Assembly (NCBI RefSeq): GCF_025369935.1
Contig: NZ_CP104467.1
Location: forward strand, 4,533,001-4,597,000
Direction: 5' to 3'
Source: Paenibacillus andongensis
Lineage (GTDB): Bacteria; Bacillota; Bacilli; Paenibacillales; NBRC-103111
DNA: 64,000 bases
Shown here one piece after another: positions 51,966 through 61,342 of the stretch. Both the position numbers and the translations under genes were made by a program. The notes under the pieces were generated by a model, which ran no database searches, was not told the origin of the DNA, and saw nothing but the letters and a program-made list of their open reading frames with translations. How positions within the stretch are numbered: the stretch's first letter is position 1; each line of letters begins with the position of its first letter.

Positions 51966-53444
51966 TTACAAAATTATAGCAATTAAACCGCCTGATCCTT
52001 CGTTAATAATTCGGCCAAGCGTCTCTTGCAGTTTATAACGAGCATTGTCCGGCATCTGGGCAAGTTTCCCTTGAATCCCCTCACGAACAATCGAATGAAG
52101 CGATCTTCCGAATATATCGGACTCCCATATTTTAAGCGGATTATCTTCGAAATCCTGCATGAGATAGCGGACGAGTTCCTCACTTTGCTTCTCTGTACCG
52201 ATAATTGGCGAGAACTCCGACTCTACATCCACACGAATCATATGAATAGACGGTGCTGTAGCCCGCAAACGGACACCGAACCTTGATCCTTGACGGATTA
52301 ACTCCGGCTCATCCAAAGCCATCTCAGCGAGCGTCGGAGGCGCTATGCCGTAGCCTGTCGTTTTCACCATTTCGAGTGCCTCGGCGAATTGATCATATTC
52401 TCGTTTCGCATGCGTGAAATCCTGCATGAGCTGAAGCAGATGATCTTTGCCGCGAATTTCTACCCCGACAACTTCGACCAGAATGCGGTCATAAAGCTCA
52501 TCAGGCGCAAACAAGTCAATCTCAGCTACACCCTGCCCCATATTAAGTCCGGCCAAAGCCGCTTTATCAATGAACTCATAATCGCCGAATTGACTGACGA
52601 CACGATCAACGTCGCGCAGACGTCTAATATCTTGAACCGTATCACGTACGGAAGCCTCGAATTGAGTCCGCAGCCAATGATTCTCGTCCAGAACCATCAC
52701 CCAGCTTGGTAAGTTCACGTTCACTTCATGAACAGGGAACTCGTAAAGCACTTCGCGCAGCACAGAGACCATTTCCTCTTCGCCTGCGCTTGCTACACTC
52801 ATTGTCACAACAGGGACGTCATAGCGACTTTGCAGCTCGCTGCGCAGCTCAAGAGCAGGCTCACTATTCGGTTTCTGTGAGTTAATGATGACAATGAAAG
52901 GTTTGCCTACTTCTTTCAGCTCATTAATGACTCTTTCTTCTGCCAACACGTACGAAGACCTCGGAATATCAGAAATCGTACCATCGGTAGTTACAACAAC
53001 ACCGAGAGTCGAATGCTCCTGAATGACCTTGCGAGTTCCGATTTCGGCCGCTTCCTGGAATGGAATCGGTTCATCGAACCAAGGTGTATTAATCATCCTC
53101 GGTCCATTCTCGTCTTCATAGCCTTTGGCGCCATCGACTGCGTAACCTACACAATCAACAAGGCGAACATTCACATTCAGCCCTTCGGCCACCGAAATTT
53201 GGACCGCCGTATTCGGTACGAATTTCGGCTCCGTTGTCATAATCGTACGGCCAGCAGCGCTCTGCGGGAGTTCATCGGTAGCCCGGATCCTATCCGCTTC
53301 ACTTTGAATGTTAGGAAGCACTACAGATTCCACAAAACGCTTAATAAAGGTTGATTTTCCTGTCCGGACCGCTCCGACAACCCCCAGGTAAATGTCCCCT
53401 CCCGTTCGTTCTGCAATGTCCTTAAAGATATCCACTTTCTCCAA
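51966..53444 (-). CDS. spoIVA: Stage IV sporulation protein A (coat morphogenetic ATPase)
   Basis: Made in the mother cell, SpoIVA polymerises on the forespore using ATP to form the coat base. I place the start at the TTG at 53444, because GGAGGG lies 6 nt upstream and this yields 492 residues beginning (M)EKVDIFKDIAERTGGD, the family's usual start and length. Walker A is GAVRTGKST near residue 22. The C-terminus ends in EGSGGLIAIIL. A SigE-like promoter lies at 53530-53557. Confidence 0.96.
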   Translation of the reverse strand: MEKVDIFKDIAERTGGDIYLGVVGAVRTGKSTFIKRFVESVVLPNIQSEADRIRATDELPQSAAGRTIMTTEPKFVPNTAVQISVAEGLNVNVRLVDCVGYAVDGAKGYEDENGPRMINTPWFDEPIPFQEAAEIGTRKVIQEHSTLGVVVTTDGTISDIPRSSYVLAEERVINELKEVGKPFIVIINSQKPNSEPALELRSELQSRYDVPVVTMSVASAGEEEMVSVLREVLYEFPVHEVNVNLPSWVMVLDENHWLRTQFEASVRDTVQDIRRLRDVDRVVSQFGDYEFIDKAALAGLNMGQGVAEIDLFAPDELYDRILVEVVGVEIRGKDHLLQLMQDFTHAKREYDQFAEALEMVKTTGYGIAPPTLAEMALDEPELIRQGSRFGVRLRATAPSIHMIRVDVESEFSPIIGTEKQSEELVRYLMQDFEDNPLKIWESDIFGRSLHSIVREGIQGKLAQMPDNARYKLQETLGRIINEGSGGLIAIIL

Positions 53445-53529
53445 GAGAATCCCTCCTACAGTTTGGTCGTCAACTGACTTTTGTGACGGTAACAATTGAC
53501 TACTCGTACATTCATTTGGACTAGTAAGA

Positions 53530-53557
53530 AATATATGTACTTTCGATAGAAATATGA
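53530..53557 (-). promoter_or_regulatory. Candidate SigE promoter of spoIVA
   Basis: Minus strand: -35 TCATATT (53551-53557), 13-bp spacer, -10 CATATATT (53530-53537), against a SigE consensus of about KMATATT N13-15 CATACAHT. It lies about 85 bp before spoIVA. B. subtilis spoIVA is SigE-controlled. Confidence 0.45.
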
Positions 53558-53710
53558 TAGATGCGTATAATCTTTTTTTTGCCGCTCATATTTTATGAAG
53601 CACATACGGCTTTCCTTATAGAACCATATTCTAGGGACCTCGATGCTAGATCAAAGTCTCACCACATTGAAAAAATATATGATTGATTTGTAGAGGTTAT
53701 TCTGAAAATA

Positions 53711-53745
53711 TAAAAAAACCTCTTACAGATTTCTGCAAGAGGTTT
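53711..53745 (-). terminator. Terminator of the yphF-like gene
   Basis: AAACCTCTT (53716-53724) with AAGAGGTTT (53737-53745), T-run on the minus strand, 4 bp after the stop of the lipoprotein gene. Confidence 0.88.
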
Positions 53746-53749
53746 GCGT

Positions 53750-54499
53750 CTATTGTTTATTCTGAGGCATTGGCTGATTATTTTGCCATAAATACGGGTT
53801 GCTGCGTATAGGCACGAAATACGATTTATTTACGAGAATCTCTCGCAAATCCTGATCGGATTTCAAAGAGCTTCCTAACGAATTGCTTTGGATTAGCTGC
53901 ATAATGTCCATCGCATAATCAATCGCCACATCACCCGTTTGCTTGTTCACCAAATAGGATATGAAATTTTGGCGATTGTAAACGGACTTGATCTCGGGAG
54001 CTTTCATGCCAAGCTTATCAAAATCAACGTAGTCGAAAGCTTCATTAATAGCAATGCCCGGAGGCAGGTTACCATCATGCTTCACTTTATAGTCATTAAT
54101 CTTCTTCTGGACGTCCTCCACACTTTGATAAGCAGATATATCCATCAACTTAACCACTGGCTTTGTTTCCACATCGACCAGCACGTAGATAAATATGCCG
54201 CCGCTTTCGAACGCATTTGCCGGAACCGTACTCAACAGGTTGGTTTTTTTCAATTTACCAAAATCGATCACATATTTCTCATAAAGGGGTGTAGTCATCT
54301 CACTATTCTTTATCGGAAGAACGCCGTTCTTCTCGTGGTAGAGATCTATAGCCTGCTGAACAACGGTAATAAACTCAGCTGGATTCATTTGATTCTCTTT
54401 CCGCATTTCCTTAGGGTAAGCACAACCACTGAGAAGCAGAACTAAACAAAGAATGATACCTACCCATCTACCGTGTAAAAGGTTTCGAGCTATTTTCAC
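53750..54499 (-). CDS. YphF-like lipoprotein
   Basis: A 249-residue exported lipoprotein. Signal peptide with lipobox LLLSGC (cysteine at about residue 26), then a domain with AAFITVV-like helix QMNPAEFITVVQQAIDLYHE, YDFGKLKKTNLL, IFIYVLVDVETKPVV and DGNLPPGIAINEAFDYVD. Location next to spoIVA and size fit B. subtilis yphF, which has no known role. The start is a GTG at 54499 with AGGA upstream. Function is unknown. Confidence 0.78.
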   Translation of the reverse strand: MKIARNLLHGRWVGIILCLVLLLSGCAYPKEMRKENQMNPAEFITVVQQAIDLYHEKNGVLPIKNSEMTTPLYEKYVIDFGKLKKTNLLSTVPANAFESGGIFIYVLVDVETKPVVKLMDISAYQSVEDVQKKINDYKVKHDGNLPPGIAINEAFDYVDFDKLGMKAPEIKSVYNRQNFISYLVNKQTGDVAIDYAMDIMQLIQSNSLGSSLKSDQDLREILVNKSYFVPIRSNPYLWQNNQPMPQNKQ

Positions 54500-54522
54500 G
54501 ACATACTCATCCTATCTTTTTT

Positions 54523-54870
54523 CTAAAATAAATCGTCATCCTCCGCCTGCCTCGCTAGTTGGGCACGTATGGCTGCCTTAAGAGGATCTTCTGGCACCGT
54601 TACCTGTACAGTGCCATTCACACGAGCCTGACAAGCAAGTCGAAAGCCCTCGTCAGCCTGAGTGCCTAGCTTTAGCCGCTCATTCACATTCATTGGTGCA
54701 AGGCCACTAGGATCACTAACCTTGACCTTACACATAAGGCAAGCCGCCTTGCCATCACAACGGGTACGTATGTGAACTTTAGCTTTGCGTCCTGCATCCA
54801 GCAAGGTCGTTCCCGGTCGAACGCTTATTTTTTTGTCATCAGGCCAAAAATGTACTTCTGATCCACTCAT
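54523..54870 (-). CDS. [2Fe-2S] ferredoxin
   Basis: 115 residues, plant-type ferredoxin fold. Cysteine ligands: CDGKAACLMCKV (C-x5-C-x2-C, about residues 38-46) and a fourth in LACQARV near 80. The N-terminus (VHFWPDDKKISVRPGTTLLDAG) is the typical beta-grasp start. ATG at 54870 with AAGGTGG 5 nt upstream. C-terminal tail is acidic (QAEDDDLF). One of two ferredoxins 640 bp apart; the redox partner is not in the window. Confidence 0.9.
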   Translation of the reverse strand: MSGSEVHFWPDDKKISVRPGTTLLDAGRKAKVHIRTRCDGKAACLMCKVKVSDPSGLAPMNVNERLKLGTQADEGFRLACQARVNGTVQVTVPEDPLKAAIRAQLARQAEDDDLF

Positions 54871-54901
54871 CGTGTCCACCTTCTGATAGGCTATCTTCCT
54901 G

Positions 54902-55498
54902 CTATTTGTTTGAATCTATCAGCCGCTCCAATTTCCGCTCAAACTCGCTGCCCCAGCGATTTCGTTGCATTAAATCGCTTAGCGCCTGCATGTGCAGCTC
55001 TGGAAAAGCTTTTATTGTTTTCGCAATAGCCTCATAACGATCAGGACGATTACGAAGTAAATTAAAGAGGAGTTCATGAGCTAACGGCATCAATTTAACT
55101 TCCTGTTCGTCGATCGTGACCGAATGGCTATGATTTTCCCAAAGATAAGAAGCTTCGACCTGGTAAAAAGAATGGAGGGCATTAACCCTAAAATCACCAA
55201 CGACTTCCACAGCATTCCCACCGATATGATAATGACTTAGGATTGAAGCATATATGGGAGTTTCACTATAATTCGGTGCATCCACCGAATAATCTAATAA
55301 GGAAGTATGTACAGCATTTACATCGTTGTCATCTACATAAATGTCCAAATCTCTCGGACTTCTTCCAATTTCTACATGTTGTAAAAGCAGTCCGCAGCTT
55401 CCACCGATGAGCCATCGTACGTCTGGAACTTGCAATAATTGTGTATGGATGGTTGTAATCGTTGGCAGTAACGGCTCAAGCAGGACCAAGATGCCCAC
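54902..55498 (-). CDS. Nucleotidyltransferase-fold protein
   Basis: A 198-residue protein with GGSCGLLLQHVEIGRSPRDLDIYVDD (about residues 32-57), which fits the GS...D.D nucleotidyltransferase-beta core; a third acidic residue would be in NAVEVVGDFRV. The remaining helical part (LLFNLLRNRPDRYEAIAK) is unlike any toxin-antitoxin HEPN partner I know. Start GTG at 55498 with a weak site. It may transfer a nucleotide to a protein or small molecule. Lies between two ferredoxin genes; function uncertain. Confidence 0.75.
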   Translation of the reverse strand: MGILVLLEPLLPTITTIHTQLLQVPDVRWLIGGSCGLLLQHVEIGRSPRDLDIYVDDNDVNAVHTSLLDYSVDAPNYSETPIYASILSHYHIGGNAVEVVGDFRVNALHSFYQVEASYLWENHSHSVTIDEQEVKLMPLAHELLFNLLRNRPDRYEAIAKTIKAFPELHMQALSDLMQRNRWGSEFERKLERLIDSNK

Positions 55499-55516
55499 AC
55501 CTTTCAGGCAGAAATT

Positions 55517-55810
55517 TTAGAAATAAGGTTTATGCGTAACGGAAATATCACCGGATTGCTTCACTACACACTGGCAAGCTAACCGATAGCCCTGCTCGAT
55601 CTCCTCTGGCTCCAAACGGCTCTCTTCTTCATCTGAAGGCAGTGACAGCAGCTCCTGGCCTGAAGCTACATAACACCTGCATCTTGCGCAAGTGCCCCGT
55701 GTACACGAAAAGCCCCAATCCAAATCTTCTTTGAGAGCATGGTCCAGAATCGTTAATCCGGTAACTGACTCTATCGTTTTCTGCGTTTTGCGTGTTTTCA
55801 ATTCTAACAT
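55517..55810 (-). CDS. [2Fe-2S] ferredoxin
   Basis: 97 residues. Cysteine ligands in SCTRGTCARCRCYVASG (C-x5-C-x2-C spacing begins near residue 36) and LACQCVV near 80. ATG at 55810 with GGAGGCGAGATATCG upstream (9-10 nt). The fold start and end (ISVTHKPYF) are plant-type. It is only 21 bp from the yphE-type gene. Distinct from, but related to, the ferredoxin at 54523-54870. Confidence 0.9.
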   Translation of the reverse strand: MLELKTRKTQKTIESVTGLTILDHALKEDLDWGFSCTRGTCARCRCYVASGQELLSLPSDEEESRLEPEEIEQGYRLACQCVVKQSGDISVTHKPYF

Positions 55811-55831
55811 CGATATCTCGCCTCCAGATTG

Positions 55832-56011
55832 CTAAAACAAAGATAGCAGCATGTAAAGTAAAATCGGAATAAATAGGAAAAAAGCAATGACGGATAACAC
55901 AACACGAAGCACCCCTGTGGTTCGAGTTCTTGCGTAAGAAATTAATAATGACGCGACTACCATGAGTCCGATCGCCACGAATGATGCCCACATTTTGTCT
56001 AAACTTGACAT
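55832..56011 (-). CDS. yphE: DUF2768-type small membrane protein (YphE-like)
   Basis: 59 residues. Begins MSSLDKMWASFVAIGLMVV and has two membrane segments: about residues 8-25 and 38-59, separated by the basic loop SYARTRTTGVL. AAGGGG lies 8 nt before the ATG at 56011. Size, topology and its position between gpsA/spoVIF and yphF match B. subtilis YphE (DUF2768), a SigF-type forespore gene of unknown role. Confidence 0.82.
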   Translation of the reverse strand: MSSLDKMWASFVAIGLMVVASLLISYARTRTTGVLRVVLSVIAFFLFIPILLYMLLSLF

Positions 56012-56072
56012 AATCTTAACCCCTTATGTATGAAACATTCAAATTAATCATCAGTAAGTATAGCATAGGATG

Positions 56073-56114
56073 AGAAAAAAAGCATAAAGGGGAACTTTCT
56101 CCCCTTCATGCTTT
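56073..56114 (-). terminator. Terminator of spoVIF
   Basis: AAAGCATAAAGGGG / CCCCTTCATGCTTT stem (one mismatch), then a run of Ts on the minus strand, directly after the spoVIF stop. Confidence 0.88.
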
Positions 56115-56396
56115 TTATTTCTTGCCCATCATCATGTTCATTAATTGCTGCATATTATTGGAATCCAGTTTACTGCTTTTAACTGCCTGAACGATATCAT
56201 TGATAGTCTCTTCAGATACCTTTACATTTACTAAACCTGAAACTTGTTTGATAAGTTGGCGAAGTTGAGTTTCACTTTGCAGAGTAGATTGGTTTACACC
56301 ACTGGCTAACTTCTCAATATCTTTTGATGTAACGGATTTACCCGTTTTCTTTTTCACCACATTTAATACGTCTTTCGAGATATCCTTATTCGACAA
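56115..56396 (-). CDS. spoVIF: Stage VI sporulation protein F-like
   Basis: A 93-residue soluble helical protein starting (M)SNKDISKDVLNVVKKKTGKS, with LRQLIKQVSGLVNVKVSEET and a methionine-rich tail MQQLMNMMMGKK. It matches the SpoVIF family, a late sporulation factor acting on coat assembly. Start is a TTG with GGAGG 7 nt upstream. It lies 77 bp after gpsA. Confidence 0.88.
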   Translation of the reverse strand: MSNKDISKDVLNVVKKKTGKSVTSKDIEKLASGVNQSTLQSETQLRQLIKQVSGLVNVKVSEETINDIVQAVKSSKLDSNNMQQLMNMMMGKK

Positions 56397-56473
56397 ATGT
56401 GCCGCCTCCCTATACCTATGGATGACTGGATCTTCTAAGGTATAGTATGAATGCGGTAAGGATGTGGTGTAGG

Positions 56474-57517
56474 CTATTTCAATACATTTGTTGCTGAGCC
56501 GCTGGCAACCTCTTCAATCTCATGGGTTCTAACGCGTCCCATCAAATCTTGCGCTGCTAACTGAGGCGATTTCCCTTCGAAGAGAACATTGTGCAGCTCA
56601 GCCGTAATCGGCATGGTGACGTCAAATCTGCGGCACAACTCATAAGCAGCCTTCGTTGTTTTCACGCCTTCTACGACCATTCCCATCTCTCTGAGCACGT
56701 CGTCCAAGGGGATGCCCTTCGCTAACTCATTGCCGGCACGCCAATTCCTGCTATGTTTACTTGTACAGGTCGCGATCAGATCGCCAATCCCTGCTAAGCC
56801 GGCAAATGTAAGCGGATTGGCTCCCATTGCGGTACCCAAACGAGCAATCTCGGCCAGTCCTCTCGTTACAAGAGCAGCCTTTGCGTTATCACCAAAGCCT
56901 AGACCATCTGTCAAACCAGCGCCAAGACCAATAATGTTCTTTAGCGCTCCCCCGACCTCTACGCCTGTAACATCTGGATTCGTATACACTCGAAAGTAAG
57001 AGTTAATTAGCAAATCCTGTGCAGCTTCTGCCGCTCCCAACTCTTGGGCCGCGACAACGACAGTGGTCGGGTATTTGCGAATAACTTCCTCGGCATGACT
57101 TGGACCGGAAAGGACGACAAGCCGTTTGGCATCCACGTCAGGAAGCTCATCGGCAAGAACTTCGGTCATTCGCTTTAGCGTCCCTATTTCAAAGCCTTTG
57201 GTCGCGTGAATGATTAATGCATCCTTTTTCAAAAAAGGACGCATACGTGACGCTACTTCGCGCATGCCGGATGAAGGTACGACCATTATGATCGCATCTG
57301 CATCCTCTACCGCTTCCTGCAGCGAGTTTGTCGCTACGATTAGCGGCGATAGCTCCACATCTTGAAGAAAACGGCTATTACGATGCTTTTCATTTATTTC
57401 TATTACCTGATCCTCATTACGAGTCCACAAAAGCACTTGTTTGCCATTATCCGCCAGTACCGAGGCAAGTGCCGTCCCCCAACTTCCAGCTACTAGGACC
57501 GATACTTTGTTTGACAA
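56474..57517 (-). CDS. gpsA: Glycerol-3-phosphate dehydrogenase [NAD(P)+]
   Basis: Supplies sn-glycerol-3-phosphate for phospholipids. 347 residues. SVLVAGSWGTALASVLADNG at the N-terminus, VLSGPSHAEEV, GGALKNIIGLGAGLTDGL and the catalytic lysine in GALKNI, plus LAGIGDLIATCTSKHSRN. Start is a TTG with AGGAGGGG 5 nt upstream. It works with the neighbouring PlsY, which uses its product. Confidence 0.96.
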   Translation of the reverse strand: MSNKVSVLVAGSWGTALASVLADNGKQVLLWTRNEDQVIEINEKHRNSRFLQDVELSPLIVATNSLQEAVEDADAIIMVVPSSGMREVASRMRPFLKKDALIIHATKGFEIGTLKRMTEVLADELPDVDAKRLVVLSGPSHAEEVIRKYPTTVVVAAQELGAAEAAQDLLINSYFRVYTNPDVTGVEVGGALKNIIGLGAGLTDGLGFGDNAKAALVTRGLAEIARLGTAMGANPLTFAGLAGIGDLIATCTSKHSRNWRAGNELAKGIPLDDVLREMGMVVEGVKTTKAAYELCRRFDVTMPITAELHNVLFEGKSPQLAAQDLMGRVRTHEIEEVASGSATNVLK

Positions 57518-57551
57518 GGTTACCCCTCCTAAAAGTTTTGCTTTAGCAAAG

Positions 57552-58154
57552 CTAAGCCCTTTTCTGACCCAGCTTGTTCTCTTTGCCTTGAATGAGCTTC
57601 ACAATATTCGTACGGTGACGCATAAAGGCAAACGCACACAGCAAGATGCTAATCCACAAAATAGGCAAAGGTCGGTCCATCCCCCAAATAAGGAAAGGTA
57701 AAAGTGCAGTTAGAATAAGGGAACCGAGCGATACGAATCTGGTGACCGCAATGATGACGATCGCTGTTAAACCAGCAATTAACGTCGGAATGAAGCAGAG
57801 CGTTGCCATAACACCGATGGTGGTTGCGATTCCTTTACCACCTCGGAAGCCGAAGTAAACCGGCCAATTATGCCCGACGATGGCTGCGAGACCACATAAT
57901 ACACGTATCCAGATGTCATCGGGTTCAGGAGCTGCCCATGTTCCAATCCACACGGCAGCAACTCCCTTCAAGGCATCCAGCAAGAGAACTGAGATGGCAG
58001 GCCCCTTGCCCAGAACACGAAGCGTATTTGTCGCCCCCGCATTGCCACTCCCATGCTTACGTATATCAATGCCTTTGAACCATTTTCCGAATAAATAACT
58101 AAAGCTTATGGAGCCTAATAAATAACCCGCTACAATTGTTATTATCGAAAGCAA
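57552..58154 (-). CDS. plsY: Acyl-phosphate:glycerol-3-phosphate acyltransferase
   Basis: Membrane acyltransferase for the first phospholipid acylation. 200 residues, five membrane segments. Conserved loops GSGNAGATNTLRVLGKG and FRGGKGIATTIGVM and a third basic loop are present. Start is a TTG with AGGAG about 10 nt upstream. Between der and gpsA, unlike B. subtilis, where plsY is elsewhere. Confidence 0.94.
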   Translation of the reverse strand: MLSIITIVAGYLLGSISFSYLFGKWFKGIDIRKHGSGNAGATNTLRVLGKGPAISVLLLDALKGVAAVWIGTWAAPEPDDIWIRVLCGLAAIVGHNWPVYFGFRGGKGIATTIGVMATLCFIPTLIAGLTAIVIIAVTRFVSLGSLILTALLPFLIWGMDRPLPILWISILLCAFAFMRHRTNIVKLIQGKENKLGQKRA

Positions 58155-58167
58155 TGCACAACATCTC

Positions 58168-59493
58168 CTATTCTTTGTCCGATGATTTCCTACGGCTTAA
58201 GATACGAATCGGTGTTCCTTCAAAACCAAAGGCAGCACGAATCTTGTTATCCAAGTACCGTTCATATGAAAAGTGCATGAGCTCAGGCTCATTCACGAAG
58301 AGCACAAAGACAGGAGGCTTAACTGCAACTTGTGTCACATAGTTAATACGCAGGCGCTTACCTTTATCCGTAGGAGGCGGATTGTAGGCTACAGCATCCG
58401 AAACAACATCATTGAGAAGATGTGTTTGTACACGCAGGGAATGATTCTCCGCAACTTGAACAATAACAGGCAATAGCTTGTGCAAGCGCTGGGTCGTTTT
58501 GGCTGAAACAAATACAATTGGCGCGTAGCTTAAGAATAAGAAGTGATCACGAATGGTTTGTGTAAAATGCTGCATCGTTTTATCGTCTTTATCGACGATG
58601 TCCCATTTATTTACGACAATCACGATAGCTTTTCCTGCTTCATGCGCATAACCGGCAATATGCTTGTCCTGATCGATAATGCCCTCTTGACCATCGATAA
58701 CGACGAGTATAACATCAGCACGCTCAATCGCTTTCATAGCACGCATGACACTATACTTTTCCGTGTTCTCGTAGACTTTACCCCGCTTACGCATTCCCGC
58801 CGTATCGATAATAACAAACTTTTGTCCATCCCGTTCAAAAGGCGTATCGATTGCATCGCGCGTCGTTCCTGCTACGTCACTTACGATGACCCTTTCTTCT
58901 CCAAGAATGGCATTCGTCATCGAAGATTTCCCCACATTCGGGCGACCGATTAGGGCAAATTTAATGACCTCTTCGCCGTATTCATCGTCTTTCTTATCAG
59001 GAAACAAATTGCAAACAACTTCAAGTAAATCGCCGATCCCGATACCGTGGGAACCTGAAATCCCAACCGGATCGCCGAAGCCTAAAGAATAGAACTCATA
59101 AATATCATCTTGACGCGCAAGGTTATCTACTTTGTTAACGGCAAGTACGACCGGCTTTTTGGAACGGAATAACAATTGGGCAACTTCTTCATCTGAAGGT
59201 GTTACGCCCGCTTTGGCATCTACCATAAAAACAATAACATCCGCCTCTTCAATAGCAAGCTCCGCTTGAATACGAACAGATTTGAGGATCGCATCCTCCC
59301 CATCAATTTCAATACCGCCTGTATCAATGACACTGAATGACGTATTAAGCCATTCACCTACACCGTATAATCGATCACGTGTAACACCCGGTTTATCTTC
59401 CACAATCGCAAGCCGATCGCCTACGATCCGATTGAAAATGGTGGACTTGCCGACATTGGGTCGGCCAACAATTGCAAGTACAGGTCTAGCCAC
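58168..59493 (-). CDS. der: Ribosome biogenesis GTPase Der (EngA)
   Basis: Double-G-domain GTPase for 50S assembly. 441 residues. G1 motifs GRPNVGKST near residue 9 and GRPNVGKSS near 183; DTGG, NKVD in the first and DTAG, NKWD in the second; a C-terminal KH-like domain ending [11 protein letters not shown] start, AAGGAG 10 nt upstream. Confidence 0.97.
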   Translation of the reverse strand: MARPVLAIVGRPNVGKSTIFNRIVGDRLAIVEDKPGVTRDRLYGVGEWLNTSFSVIDTGGIEIDGEDAILKSVRIQAELAIEEADVIVFMVDAKAGVTPSDEEVAQLLFRSKKPVVLAVNKVDNLARQDDIYEFYSLGFGDPVGISGSHGIGIGDLLEVVCNLFPDKKDDEYGEEVIKFALIGRPNVGKSSMTNAILGEERVIVSDVAGTTRDAIDTPFERDGQKFVIIDTAGMRKRGKVYENTEKYSVMRAMKAIERADVILVVIDGQEGIIDQDKHIAGYAHEAGKAIVIVVNKWDIVDKDDKTMQHFTQTIRDHFLFLSYAPIVFVSAKTTQRLHKLLPVIVQVAENHSLRVQTHLLNDVVSDAVAYNPPPTDKGKRLRINYVTQVAVKPPVFVLFVNEPELMHFSYERYLDNKIRAAFGFEGTPIRILSRRKSSDKE

Positions 59494-59624
59494 TACTCAT
59501 TCACTCCTTCGAATTCCATGATCAGCCATGGAAAAATACGCAACTTACATCATAACAAAAAAGACACGACTTGGCTAATCTCATTTGAGACTCCGCACGA
59601 TACCATGCGGGCACACCAGCTAAT

Positions 59625-59804
59625 TCAGGTATGCTTGACCAAAATCATCGTGCCATTTTTCAAATCGTGTGCACTAGCATCCAATATCTTTTCTAGAGAG
59701 AAAGAGACCTTCTGGAGGTCGTCTTCCTGATCCACCACAAAGATTGGAGCCCCTCCACCTATTCGTTCCTTCGTCAAGGTTACAATAGCAAGGATTTGCG
59801 ACAT
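59625..59804 (-). CDS. Small partner of YIEGIA protein (capping subunit family)
   Basis: 59 residues starting MSQILAIVTLTKERIGGGAP, then FVVDQEDDLQKVSFSLEKIL and GTMILVKHT. AGGAGG lies upstream at 11 nt, and the gene begins 7 bp after the YIEGIA gene stop. In other spore-formers a small protein named capping complex subunit for YIEGIA is found directly after the YIEGIA gene; this fits in size and place. The 59520-59624 remainder shows only a weak hairpin and a T-run. Confidence 0.78.
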   Translation of the reverse strand: MSQILAIVTLTKERIGGGAPIFVVDQEDDLQKVSFSLEKILDASAHDLKNGTMILVKHT

Positions 59805-59810
59805 CCTGAT

Positions 59811-60716
59811 TTAGGCCTCCTTCTTTTTGTTTATCCCCGCTTCAGACGGCATGCGAACAGCACTTTCCAACACAGGTACCCGATGAAGTGCAATATACGT
59901 TTTCTCAACATCTTTCTCCTGAAGGAGGAGCAGAACGGCTAATGTGCCTGTATTCATATCCAGCTTAGCCATCGGAAGCAGTGAAGGCTCCCCTTCATCT
60001 CGATAAGCACCGAATAAAGTTGAAATGTCATGAAGAATAGCTTGTCTTTGGCCTAAATGAGCTAACGTCACGCGGGCATTGCGATTTTTGGGTTTAATTA
60101 AGAAACCAAGCCCGTGTTCTAGTATTTTGTCACGGCTGTCAGTGAGTCCAACGTTCATGATATATACCGAGCCAACGAACAGATCCGGGCCATCCATCCG
60201 AATATCGGCAGGCTCGATGTCTGCTATTTTCGCTAGTTTGTTACCAGATTTAAAATAGTTAGCAATCCAAATGGACACTATACCCGCAACGATTCCCCAG
60301 TACCAAGCAAACAAAATACTGAATAAAGAAGCAAGAAATGCTGAGAAAATAACAAGATAATTTCTTCCCTCGAACACCATCGCTATTCCTTCAATATATG
60401 CCGCCCCTCTTGGAACTAATTCTAATTCATCAACCTTGGATAGACTTTGTCTTTCCATATTGCGCACATCACGAAACTGTTGAGCGGCTAGCGATAAGAA
60501 AGTCACTGCCGTATAGTTTTTGTCCAGCAAAGCTGGGACAGCCACGGCTCCTAGTCCAGCTGCTATGACACCAAGGGAGATATGTATAATCTTACCATGA
60601 GGATAGGTCGGATACTGCCTATAATCCGTTCTCAGCATATTCAGACGTGCCAGAATACCAAAAATTACCCCCACAACGATACCTATCGTATAACGGTGCG
60701 AATAGAACCAATCCAT
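59811..60716 (-). CDS. YIEGIA-family membrane protein (YphB-like)
   Basis: A 301-residue protein with about five membrane segments in its first 160 residues and the family-naming motif YIEGIA at about 107-112 (context RGAAYIEGIAMVFEGRNY). The C-terminal 140 residues are soluble (VGSVYIMNVGLTDSRDKILEHG). In B. subtilis the equivalent position is yphB, and the family is linked to sporulation. Its start overlaps the yphA stop by one base. Confidence 0.87.
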   Translation of the reverse strand: MDWFYSHRYTIGIVVGVIFGILARLNMLRTDYRQYPTYPHGKIIHISLGVIAAGLGAVAVPALLDKNYTAVTFLSLAAQQFRDVRNMERQSLSKVDELELVPRGAAYIEGIAMVFEGRNYLVIFSAFLASLFSILFAWYWGIVAGIVSIWIANYFKSGNKLAKIADIEPADIRMDGPDLFVGSVYIMNVGLTDSRDKILEHGLGFLIKPKNRNARVTLAHLGQRQAILHDISTLFGAYRDEGEPSLLPMAKLDMNTGTLAVLLLLQEKDVEKTYIALHRVPVLESAVRMPSEAGINKKKEA

Positions 60717-61342
60717 TACTTCTTCCAGCCTCCTCTTCGGTTCATCCAGCTGCGTATGATACTTCGACAGCCGTTATAAGCGGATTGAAGGATGATGGTC
60801 ATCGTTCTTGCCGCAAAAACAGATAGCCACCATTGGTCTTGAAAAGTCGCCTTACCGACTTGATGGTAACCATTTACCGGATGAATTCCCGCTTGATACA
60901 TATCTCCTAATAAGTAGCCAATCGAGAGTGCTGCGATCTGCTCCCATGCACTGCGCTGTAATACGAGAACTACAACGGCAAGCAATAAAGCTGTATCCCA
61001 CTCCGAGTTACGAACGATAAGTATGGGATCCATCTCAAGCAGCTGATGCAGCAAGAAATGAAGAGAACCTAATAAAAGGCCGATGGAAAGTAAATGAAGC
61101 TTATGTATGAACCCTTTTGTCTTATAAAGAATTCCTAGACTAATGAGCAGAACCCAAACATAAACGAGCCCTACTTGAATATGCTGAATCGTTACGGTAA
61201 ACCTGGAAAAGACAATCCATGAGGCAAAAAAAAGAAGCATGCCCTTGTGCGATATACTTCTGATGTACAGTTCTTTCCATCCGCTGGCAAATAAGATCAA
61301 CGTGATACAAAGGAGAATTAGAGACAAATAACCGGCGTTCAT
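60716..61342 (-). CDS. yphA: YphA-like membrane protein
   Basis: 208 residues with about six membrane segments; WKELYIRSISHKGMLLFFASW, LHQLLEMDPILIVRNSEWDT and ALSIGYLLGDMYQAG are in keeping with YphA. AGGGTGG lies before the ATG at 61342. Next to the YIEGIA gene and der as in B. subtilis. No known molecular role. Confidence 0.82.
   Translation of the reverse strand: MNAGYLSLILLCITLILFASGWKELYIRSISHKGMLLFFASWIVFSRFTVTIQHIQVGLVYVWVLLISLGILYKTKGFIHKLHLLSIGLLLGSLHFLLHQLLEMDPILIVRNSEWDTALLLAVVVLVLQRSAWEQIAALSIGYLLGDMYQAGIHPVNGYHQVGKATFQDQWWLSVFAARTMTIILQSAYNGCRSIIRSWMNRRGGWKK

Noticed and set aside
55629..55991. A 120-codon frame overlapping yphE and the ferredoxin
   Set aside because: It is out of frame with two well-supported genes and has no ribosome site or domain.
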